Under the pieces are notes generated by a model. The model had not been told where the DNA came from. It worked only from the letters and a program-made list of their open reading frames with translations, and ran no database searches. A stretch of 64,000 nucleotides of DNA from Hippasteria phrygiana (lineage: Eukaryota > Echinodermata > Asteroidea > Valvatida > Goniasteridae). This document shows, piece by piece, positions 12,501-24,500 of the stretch. The stretch's first letter is position 1; each line of letters begins with the position of its first letter. The position numbers and the translations under genes were made by a program. The stretch covers positions 124,001 to 188,000 of the forward strand of contig JAZGUH010000196.1 of NCBI GenBank assembly GCA_037893225.1. The letters run 5' to 3'.

Positions 12501-15500
12501 GGTCATTTTGTCAATGGCTATGTCTGCGGCTACGACAATCAATCGTGACGGCCTGCGTTTGAGTGTTTGTTTAGCACGGCATTCGGAACTAACCCGCCAG
12601 CCTTTACTCTAGTCGATCCGGGTGATATTCTCAAATGCACCCAATTTTGTCAACCTGCCACATTGGCACACCCATCGTTAGGTTTTGGGATCTGTGACGG
12701 GGGCTAATCACATTACCTCAATCTTTCTCAAGATAAGACATAAGGTTATAGTCGATTCAACCCGACATGCCGGTCCCTCTATATTTTTGGACTAGCTGGA
12801 TTGTATAAAATAGGGGCATGACTACAGTATTGGATGAGCCCATCGGAATAGGATGTGTTTGCCCTTGTTTCATTGCACATAGGCCATTTTTTTTTAGCAT
12901 TCTTGCAATATAATTGTAATCCACTTCTTATACATTTTCAAATTTTTGTGTTGAAGTCTTTTTAAACCGAAATAAATAAATAAATAAATAAATAAATACA
13001 TAAATACATAAATAAATACATAAATAAATAAATAAATAAATAAGTAAATAAATAAATAAACTGCACTCGGCTCCCTCAGAGCTCCTGCCTCCACATAAAT
13101 GGTACAAGGGGTCGTTTGAGGTTGAATTTATTGCTTTCTGTTATTACATCAGATAAAGGATAGAGACAGAAAACACATACACCTGTCATAGATCGTGCAA
13201 ACCCACAAATAAGGGCGTGTTTCATAGTTGCTGAATTCTATTTTGTGAATCCATCATCTTGACTTTTTGCGGAGCATATCTTTTTAATTAATTTTTTTTA
13301 TCCATGACAAAGAAAAGTGGTGTTACCTCAGTCTTTTTCAAGATGAGACAAAATGTAGATCTCAAGATACTGACCCGTCCTTTTCCCCTAATCCTAGCTG
13401 GTACAACCTCCCCGCGATATGCTACATGGGGTGCCAAAGCCAATGTTAACGATCCCCAGCAATCCAGCGTCAACTACAACACTACTAACATCCACGTTGA
13501 AGACGTCCGCAACAACTACTCGGCCAATGATAGCTACTCCACGCTGCGCGATGGTGGTTACCAGGGAGAGCTGGGTACCAACGGGCAGGCCTACAGTACA
13601 CTGGATAGGCAGTCATCGCACAACAATGCCCATTCTGGCCAGAACCAGATCATAACCTTCCCCGATCAGAACGCCGGCCCGCAGCCCTTCACGATCACAT
13701 TTGAGGAGACCACTACGTCACACTCGGTAGAGAAGTCGGTACCTCTGCCGGATGGGACCAACTTCAAGACATCTTCTAGTCATCAGACGTTTGCCAAGTC
13801 CTACTCGACGTCAGATGCCTCACAAGATCAGAATCTGCAAGCCATGCTGCAAGGGGGCTTGGAGAATGGACCACTGGCAATAGAAATTCCCTCTACAACC
13901 AATACTTCTTTACCAGGTAAAAAGTTAACCCCTTGCCACCGGTGGACACAAATACGTGCAGATTGAAAATTGCCACCTGGCCGGTTGACTTCTATTTGTG
14001 CCAATCTTTGCACTTTCAATCCATTATTGGGGTATTGTCAGCAGTGTAGCCAGGGTTGTCTCCATAGGGGGGCGATTGGGGGGATGCAGTGGGGGGCGCT
14101 CACATTGATTTTTCTTTATAATGTTATTATTTTCTGCGTTTGTGGAATTTTCAGTTGGGGTGGGGGGTGGCGACTGGGGGGGGGGGGGGGCAACGATTTT
14201 TTATGGGGGGGCGTGTGAAGCCCCCCAGCCCCCCCCCCCCCTCCCCCTCTTAGCTATGCCACTGGGTATTGTGTACCTTATGCTTGGCTGCACAAGCCTC
14301 TTGTTTCCGTTTCACTTGTCTGCACAACCCGACCTGACCCCTCCGGCGCCTCCCATGTCATACCCGAGGTCAAGGGGTTAAGGACAAAATCGTCTTTCTA
14401 AACGACGAATGAAAAACAAAAGCTGTGAATTTTCTCAGTGGACTACAATGAAATAGATGAATTTCACATTAATAAAAATAGTACCGGTGTGCGCACTTGC
14501 GGGTTTGAAAGCGAGGCTCTCAGTGCTAAGTAAACAGCTGACTATGCTAAACGTGCGCTGCGCTGCCATTTATGGTGTGATTCATTCATGCACAAATGAA
14601 TTTGTTGAATAGCACTGTGTTTGTTCAGCACCGAGAGCATCACTTTCAACCAGGAAGTGCACACATTTCCTTTCAACTTATATACATAGTAGCTATTTTA
14701 AAGTAACACTCTGTCCCCATCCACCACACCTTCCTCCACTCAAACCAACTTCGTATTGAGATATTTTGCCTGTTAAATTTTGATAATTTGGTCTACCAAA
14801 TAATAGATACTTAACTTCCTGTCAAAAATCCTGGGTACGGGCTTGTGTACCTTATATTCATGATGTAGCTTACCAATTTATTCTTATGTTTATCAACGTT
14901 TAGACTAAGTTTCTTGAGTTTAACATTTTATCAAGTGCTTACAACATACAGAATTGTCAAATTTATTGACATAATTTTGATGTTTTTATTTTGTTATCAC
15001 TATAGCTATCACTGCAGCTCCATTGTATCGCTCAGCCAGCTTCAATCCCATCCCTCAAGACAGCCGCTCGACTGGCACCCAGTCCTCTAGCTTCTCAAAC
15101 ACCATGGGCCGTTCGCCACCTCCCCCCAACTACAACTTCACCACATCGGAGAACGCATCGGCCCAGACTCAGTCCAGTGGTTACGCCAGTGGGAGCGTCA
15201 ACGCCCGCGGCCGAACCTCCAGCGTCGGCGCGTCATCCTTGGATAGCGGGGGTTACCGCACGCGAGGATCCGAGTCATACCTCAACGTGCAGGACCAACG
15301 GAGCCACCTGCACACGGCGTCACCGATCGACATTTCAGCTCCGAGCACATCACCATTCAGCCCCAGCTTTCAAAACTATGAGTCGTACCGGGCAGAGGAA
15401 ACGGACAACAGCTACGGGCGGTCAGCATCTGACCTCTTTGGTGGGTCAGCCGGAATTAACGTGACACGCCCGCGGGCTGGCTACCATACCATTGATCGTT

Positions 15501-18500
15501 CCACAGGTCTCAACGTTGACAGTGCTTATGGAAGCCCTACAGGCTACAACAGTGGGTTTGGTTCATACAGTGGAGCAAGTACTCTCGGAAAGCAGCCTTC
15601 AGGTACAGTCAATTTCTCAGTTTTGTTCAAATCTGACAATGTTCTAAGTAATTGTTATATTAATGTGATTGTAGATGTGATCTACATTGTGTAGGACATA
15701 CAAGACTTACGTAATAAGCAAGTTGAAGGAGATCACATGTATTTATTGGCATTCAGATGAGGACACTCCCCTATGCCCTCAGGCTTGTGTGTTGCAGGAC
15801 TTCCCAATGGCAAAGCTAGATCACATTTATGGTAGAGAATCCTTAACCTTTTCAGTACCTTATATACATTGCCCTATAGATCCCAGATATATGAGCACAT
15901 CACACAGTGTTGTAGTCGATTACATTTCCATGAGTACGAGTACTTGGACATTCTTTTTATGCGAGTACGAAAAAAAGTACTCGAGTATGAGTCGAGTACT
16001 ACAGCACTGCATCCACACACCTCAGGCCCAAAAAAAAGAAGTTCTGCTTCTGATTACATGGCACTTGAAAATAGGGTAGGGTAGGTAGGTTTTTTGGGGG
16101 GCACTTTTTTTGTGCTGATATGTAGGTGTCTACGTGTAGTCCAGAGTTGTATTCGAGTCCCTGCAAGTCCCTGCAAGTCCCTGCAAGTCCCTGCAAGTCC
16201 CTGCAAGTCCCTGCAAGTCCCTGCAAGTCCATCACAAGCCCTCCAGTCCTAATCCCAATCATAAGCTATTCAAATGAACTGTGACAAAGGCATTCCTTTG
16301 TCATTGTTCATCCAGTTACTTGTGACCGGCTTTATGAAAGCACTTCTGACTGGGCTTGTGAAAGGACTTGTGAAAGGACTTGCAGGGATTCGAATATAAC
16401 TCTGGTGTAGTCAAGGTTTAAATGTAGTATTTACAGCATTTATTGTTTTGTTATTTTTGTTGTTTTTTTGTTTACTTTTTTCCTGAAATAACAATAAGGG
16501 TCGAAGCCGTTAAAATAGGGTAGGTAGGGTAACCGGAAGCAGAACTATTCTTTTTTGCCTCAGGATATCCTGGGTGGGGATCTGAAGGTGTGTGACCGGA
16601 CCTTGGATATTCTGGGTTTAATACCATAAACTTTAAATACAGTCAACCTCCAGATCCCACGTACTATGAGCACATCTTCAAATCACCTGGGATATCTTTG
16701 GTGCAGGATCTGAAAGCATTCCTACCCAGCTATAATTGTAATGACATCACTAAAGAGTTCAAAAATATAACAAGTGAATGAGATATTTACACAAGTAGGC
16801 AGAAAAAGACTTTGTTCGAGTCCCACCCTTAAGTTTTTAAGCCGTACATAGCTGCCAACTATTACGAATTTTTCGTGATTATTACGAGTTTAACTATGAA
16901 TTACGAAAATACGAATTGTCTAATAAAAATTACGAATTTCAACTTTTCCGCATTAGAAAAATTTAAAAACCTGTTTATAATGTAATGATTCTCTTTCAGC
17001 ATTGAAAAGTTGAACGAATTTTTCGTATTTAAGTTTAGGTAAATAGTAATCGATACCGGACCATTTAAATATACTGCATTATAGCCATCAACGACTCTGG
17101 AAAAATATTGCCAACATCGATTTGTTCAGTATCGATACTGTGTGTTAGGGTACCAGTGTCAAATGTAGAAGTATGGAAAAATGTGTGGGAGCCAGTGACA
17201 AAACGCACTTGAGGTATAGGCCTGCATGTATTTTCGAGATGGCTTCCTGCAGTCCTGAACTGTCAACATTTTACGAACTTTCTAAAATTGCCATGAGGAA
17301 CGATGAAACTCGAAAAATTCTGTAAAGTTTTCAAACTAACAGTTAAACTTGACAATCGCGATGTATACCTAGGATAACGTTAAACTCACAATGTGCTGTG
17401 CTGCGTTTGTGCACATGTTTTCCCGCATTTTCATCACATTCATGCCGTTCATCAAGTGCTATTTTTCTTCCCGGAAAACAGCGAAATTCTCACCAGCTTA
17501 TCTACTGTAAAAATGTCCTTTCATCTATTCCCTTCGACAGTCAAGTTTAACTGTTAGTTTGAAAACTTTACAGAATTGTTTGTGTTTCATCGTTCCTCAT
17601 GGCTTCCAAAGGTAGACAGAAAGGACAATTTTATAGTAAGAAATACAGTGATGAGTTGTTTTTTTATCACTGTATCACAGAAGGGAAAACAACATGCATT
17701 TTGTATAGGTATGTTATTTTTGGTATGATACTTTACTCTGTGGGGCAACACCAAAAAAAAACCATTGAAATTTCATACAAATTATGTACATGTACATGTC
17801 AAAGGCTGTTATGCGCCGCGCCATGATATTTTGTTACTAATTGGAATTTTCAAATGTTGGCAGCTATGCACTTACAGTGCACTTGATGTCTACACTAAAA
17901 TAGGAGGTCTTTGATTTGAGTCCTCCTCACAGGCTTGCATTTAGGGCTAATCCATCAGGAAGAACATAATCCTTGTGTTCGTAGTATTAGGTACAGACAA
18001 TATGGAAACCAGCTGAAGTTCTTGAATACCGACGACAGCCATAGCTGTGGTTTGAAAAAGACCACCTGGCTGGTTGATGTCTATAGGCACATTCCTGCGC
18101 TTACTCAATCCATTCACTATATTGTTCTTGAATGGGAGTGTGATGAATAGATAGAGCTTTTTCAAACAAAGCTTTCATTCACACAAAAGAGGGACTCTTG
18201 AGTGTGATGAATAGGACCACTCTATTCAGTGTGGTGCCTATTGTTTGCGTTTACGCTTGGCTGCACATCCCCGATTCTGGCATACCAGCACCCCATCAAT
18301 AACAGCCGGATGCAAGGGATTAAGAATATCGACTTTCTTTCCTATCCAGGTGGTTTCTCGGTCCCATCTTCCCGGCCCAGTAACTCCTACCAATCCAGTG
18401 CCTTCCAAGACACTTCCGATTCCTTCCGATCCTACAATAGCAACGGCAACATCGGCAATGGAGGGACCTCCCATTTCTCCTATAACAACAACAATGCCAG

Positions 18501-21500
18501 CTCCGTGACGCCCTCCAGACTGACTGAGATCGAGCACGCTGAAGTCCAAACTCCAAACAGCAGGTTCAACAGCAGATCAGGTGAGATACAAAGCCATCAA
18601 ATAATCACGTTGTGCATCCAAATATTTAGGACAAAATTGTAACATTGTTCTAACAAACTGACCCAGAGTTTTGGAGTTGGGAAAATTATTTTGAAAATAG
18701 GGTTGGGAGATTTAGGTACCATGGTTTTGAAGGGGTGCCCTTAAAATCGTCTTGGTAAGTGTGATGTAATTTAGATCCAGATGTGCAGTGTAGACGAATA
18801 GAGTGTACCCGCATCTGGCTTTATGCGCTGTCCTTAGAGCCCCACGTACTTGTATCCTGAACACTACTTATGAAGAGAATAACTTTATATATGTTTCCGA
18901 ACAACATATTCATATTTATCCATGGTTAAGAATATGGTTTATTTAAAAACATGACACATAGCAGCTAAAAACCTGAATTGCATGTCATTTACAATAATTA
19001 AATAGCAATTAAAAGACACAAAAAAAATTAAAAGTATTTAAACAATAATAAAATGGCAATTGAAAGACACAAATAGATATAAAAAGTATTTAAACTAAAA
19101 CATATCACTGGGCAAGAACTGGTACACATATTCTGGGGTTATTTCACGTAAAGATCTACATGACAGCTGGACTAGTATCACAAACATCCCACTACTAGAC
19201 CGGAAGGCATCTCACAAGACCATTGGCAGAAAAAAAGAACACACAATGTCTTGAATGAGTGTGCAGCTTCGATATTTTTCCCCTTTGCCGACCCCGTTTG
19301 GGGGAGAGGCTAGAAATGCTGCCCCGATTGAAACTCCCCGCCTCAAAACCAACAATGGCCATTCCAGAGATTATGGGGCTTCTTCAATTCACCAGATTTC
19401 ATTAAAAAAAATGTACTTTAATGATAGCATTTTACGCAGTTTAAAAAATCACTGGACCACCGGACTAGTTTGGTCAAGAATTCACTAGACCAACGCTCAA
19501 ATCACTGGACTCGGTCCAGCGGTCCAGTGGATATTTTGATCCCTGATATTACACATTAATGTTTATTCATTAAGGAGATTTGTCAAATAAGGCAAGGGAC
19601 TACATCTAAATCGTTTAGTCTTGCATTTATATGACCCAAATGTGTTAAAGGAGTCTGTGTTCTTTTTTTTATGAAGAAGCACCGGAACTTTTAATATGAC
19701 AATCAACTTAGTGGTGAAAATCGAGAAACTTATAAACTGCAAAGGCACAGAAAGGCACTGAAATCTGACCGAGTTTTTTGTTCAGGCCACTGCATGCTTT
19801 GAACATTGCTCCTCTGTGTTTCATCTTCTGCAGACCTTTTGCAAGCTGCTTCATCACTGGACAGAGATTTTGACCTCACGACCCCGACACGACCCCTCAG
19901 ACGCTCCATGTCTGTCGACAACGAGCTTGGAATTGAAAACGACAGCTACTGGTCTAGTAGTAGCAACACCAATCTCCTGTCCGGCTACCAGACGCAGCGA
20001 GAGTCCAGGGAAACTCAAGAAACATCTGGGTCGGAGACCCAACGCGGGAGGTCGCGCCTCGTCGGAGACAGGAGCTACGGAGGAGTCAGCTCTCGCTCGC
20101 GCTCACTGGATAGGTTTGGGGATCGTGAAGGTATTTTTGTCACCGAGAGAGATTTGTTACTAAACCAGTTGGTTTGCAATCTTTCAAAAGCTATCATGTA
20201 ATCCGTTTCTCAGAGTTGCAAATAAGAGGAAAAAAGTGTGATGACCCCAGTCTTTACCACGTCAATAATAACCGAGGAGGGGCGTGACCGCTGTTAATGC
20301 GAGGTCCATTAACAGCGGTCACGACCCTTCGAGGTTATTATTGACTGGTAAAGACCGGGTCATCACATTTTTATCCCCATTCATAGATGCCTTCTTACGA
20401 AAAATGCAAAAACCTCCCGTAAAAAGGACAAAATGCAAAGCTTTTTCACCCCACTTTTTCTCCCATTTGCTCAGTACAAAACACATACGTATCGGCCTTA
20501 TGAGTGCGTGAAGGCGCTCCGCCCCTGTCTGTCGCGTATGCTCACGCAAGAGATGCAGCGTTTTATATGCGTGCATTAGCGTTGTCTTACATTATAAAGT
20601 TCCGTACATCTTGTGCACGCACCTACTTCGCTCTCCCTGTTGCGTATCGGCTGAGAACAGCTGGTTATGACGCGCCGTGTTTAAACAACTTCCAGCCGTT
20701 TAAACACACCCACGTGACAGGCTCTCGACCAATAGGGATAGTGAAACTCGCTGAGGCATTTATGAATGGTGGATATTTCTAATTACATATGCTGTCGCAG
20801 ATATTTTGTCGGCACATCATATCAATTCTTAACTGTCTTTTTATCGGTGCTGGTTCCTGTTTTTAATACATTGTCATCTTTGACATTTTAATACTGAAGG
20901 TTGTGGGAAATTCATTTTCTATTTTTGCAGCTTTTAAAACTCTCCTTGCTGTAAAACTGGTGCATTTTTAAAGTAATAACCTTTGTCTCAATTCTTACCT
21001 TTCCATTTCCATTTTATTCCTCTTTTCCACAGGATTTCGATTTTGGCAAACTAACATCACTGATTTCTTCTTCAATTTTTCTCTACAACAGGGTGATAAG
21101 CGGCATTCAAATTTCATTTCTTCTGTACTAATGTTTTTCTCCTTTTTCAAGCATTAAGAAAATTCTCTGTCTGTATGTTTCTCTCTGGCAGGTGTTTAGT
21201 CTTGGCCTTCTGTCAAAAAGGGTAATATCTTGTGTCGCTTAGGTATTGGTAGTAGTAGCGTAGCAGGTCCAAAATGGTGGAGGCTTAATGCTCAGCTCCT
21301 GGGACAGGCAGATATTGACCAACTGGGAATTATTCCCATTTGGGAATTGCTTGCAGGTTTTGAAAAAATGCCATGTTTGAAATGCCACTATTGCTGTCAT
21401 TACTCTTGTGAATTAATTTATTCTGAATGGAGCATTTCGGTTGTTCTGACTGATTGTGTGAATGCATCCCACAATGCATTGTGTCGCTCAATTTTCTTTT

Positions 21501-24500
21501 CTTCGTTTTGGATGAAGCATTTTCAAACAAGTTGAAAATTAACAGCTTTTTTGTGACCCCCATCCTTTTTTTCATAAAACTACTTTTAGTTATCTATTTT
21601 ATCCATTTCAATTTTCTTAAATTAAAATTCAGGAAGATATACAAAATCTGCATCTTGATTTTTGATAAAGACAAACACTGATCGGCAATGCATCGTGGTT
21701 TTTTGATATTCCTCACTTTACCTCAAACCCTAAACACTGGTTAACTAACATCTATAACATCTGCACGCTTTTCTCTGCCCTCCGCTTGCTTTTCCCATGA
21801 CGGATACAGACCGCCACGTGTCACCTGTCGGGGGTTACGATTACCACATGTCGTCCCAACGGCAACACCAAATGGACCGACCTGCTTACATGTACCCGAC
21901 AAACACCGCGTCATCAGGTATCTTTGGAACAAACCAAAAAAGAATCAATCTTCAATAGACTGATGTAGTGTGCTTACTCGAGTTGGTTTGAACGAAACTA
22001 AGATCTTTGTTCTAAAACAGATTCACTCTTTTTTTTTACTAGCAGTGGATACTTTTTCACAGAGAGGTTGTAAACAGTACAGATTGACTGAGTACAATCA
22101 ATCCACTGGTTAACTGTCATCGGAAGGACATGATCCTATTAAATTCACACAACAATTCAACCTTACAGAGAGTTTGTAACACCAAAGCTTTATTTTTGTG
22201 TTTGGCTTGATTCCCCAAACAGAATGATCCAATCACCATTTGAATGCTGAAAACTCCCTTGTAAAATCCTTTGTAAAATCCTCCAACCCGGCCATTTTTA
22301 TGCCACTGCTTTATATCGATTAGCAGAAGAGTTGTTGCTGACTATCAGAAAACCTGGTTTACCTCAGTGGTATTATTTCACTGCATAATGTCGTGCTTGT
22401 GGTAATGCCTGCACGTGCACGGAGATTTCAATTTATGCATCATAATTCAACAAATGTTGCTTCCGAAGTTTAGCGACCATTTTGTTATGCATACTGCTTA
22501 CAGTCTCTGTGAAATGGACAAAGGCCGTCGGCAGCAAATCGTGTGCTTAGTAGTGCCATGAAATCGGCCCCATGCAGGATTTCGACCGTCATTTTTCCAG
22601 CAACAAATATACTTCACCATAACACATCATCTGTGTGGAAAGAGCACTGCTGTAGTTAGTCTAGCCACTGAATTTGTATGGAATTTAAGCCACAAGCTGT
22701 GGTTGTACGCATGGTGCACTACCTTCAGTCCTTATTCGGTTTGGTTTAAAAATAGACTTATTATATCGTAGATCTTGAAGCCAGAGTTGTTTTTTTTTCT
22801 TCTTAACATGCAAACTACTGTTTTTGGTGCTGTGGTTCTAACATCTTCTTGGTTGTTGGTTTCTAACACATCCCTCACTTTCAGCTCATTTTCCCCTTCA
22901 AACCTTTCTCAGGTTACCATAGTGATACTAACACGACAAGTTCCCATGACGATGGCTCGAGCACTCAGGGGTCGACGTCGCGTGGCGGGAACCCCTTGAC
23001 GAGTTTTAGTGTCCCTGGCCCGCCTCCTAACTACCAGGCCGCTAAAGGTGATGGTTGAATTAACCCTTGGCCTTTGACCTGTCATGGGAGGCTTGACCGT
23101 ATCAATAAAAACCATTCCTTCTGTTTAAAGTGCCTTGCTATTTCTGCAATCTGATTAAATTAGGTAATTTCAGAAGAAAACATGCCAGCAAATCCAAGTG
23201 ATTATACATGCATGGGGAAGGATGTATGAAACATGGTTTTACTGATAAACGGATAATTTACAGTAGAAAATTGTGAGAAACAACAGCTCCAGGCAAAATT
23301 GCCATTGACATTTTCCAAGTATGTAAACTTCGACCACAACTATATTTGCCCAGCAGTGTTTAATATTTAATCTTGAAAATTTGGTTCGTTTTTGCAAAAG
23401 ATTTAGAAAAGATAGTAATGGAAATTATTAGTATTTCCTTTAAAAAAAAAAAAAAATTGAAATCAGAAAAAAAAAAAATTGAAATCAGAAAAATGGGTAT
23501 TAAAGATTTTTATCACAGCAATCAGTAATACTGTCATTGAAACAATGATTTTTTGTGGTTGTGAAATTTCTAGTCAAGATCCAGGCCCCGGCTTACAGCC
23601 CATTGAAGAGAAACCAACAGGCGGGCGTGGCCAGGGTTAGACACCAGCCCCTCCCAGTTGTGACTCCCCGAGCCCCCGATGTGACATACCGAGGGGTGGG
23701 AGATGGCACCAGCCCAGGGGTAAGTTACTGAGTAGTCTAGGAATAATCCAAAATCGAAGAACTAGAGTTTAACTCTGATAACCAATCAGTTTTTCCCTTA
23801 GATTAAAAAGAGTACGCCCAACGTATAATTATTATTATTTATTCGGTCAACAAATTAAAACAAGCACTTTGACAAATCAAATACATGTAAAGATTACAAA
23901 AGAATACTAAAAATAAAATGCCATCATATTCATTTTGATCTTTAGTTTTGCATTCTGATGAATATGGACATTATGCAATAGGCTTGGACAACGTGTGCTA
24001 GACTCCAAGCAGTAATCGTGATTCCGTTGGGAATCAACTCTATATAATTATAATGCACAAAATACGCATCAACGGCACATCCCTTGAATCCGTGCAAGCA
24101 TCATGATTGATTTTATGGACGAAACAACTGGCCATTTGAAGTGCTGCGTGCAGTCATTTCACGGAATGGCAATCTTTAAATCCTTTTTTGGAGTCTGCGA
24201 GTTTCAAAATCGTTGGGTGGTGCCTGGGGTGTACTCCAAGGAAGCAGAAATTGGCTACCTGAAGGAGTTGGCTCTTCAAAAAAATGGAATGGCTATTTTG
24301 ATTCCAGTGTAAGATTTCGAGTAGAGTCGACTCTTGCAAGGAATTTACCCAAGCCTAATTTCTATTGTGTAAGATTTGATGAAGGGCCGCTCAAACGTTT
24401 GAACGTTCCCGTTTATTTGGAATGCTCCTTTTGGTAATGTTCCAAGGGTATTCCTTATGTCCCCATAGGAATTGGCCTGTCCCAAGCAAGTGTTCGTGCA

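Noticed and set aside
13304..13397. ATG at 13304 as a gene start
   Set aside because: The frame upstream of 13398 is open by chance. A splice acceptor sits at 13396-13397 and the phase fits the previous exon.
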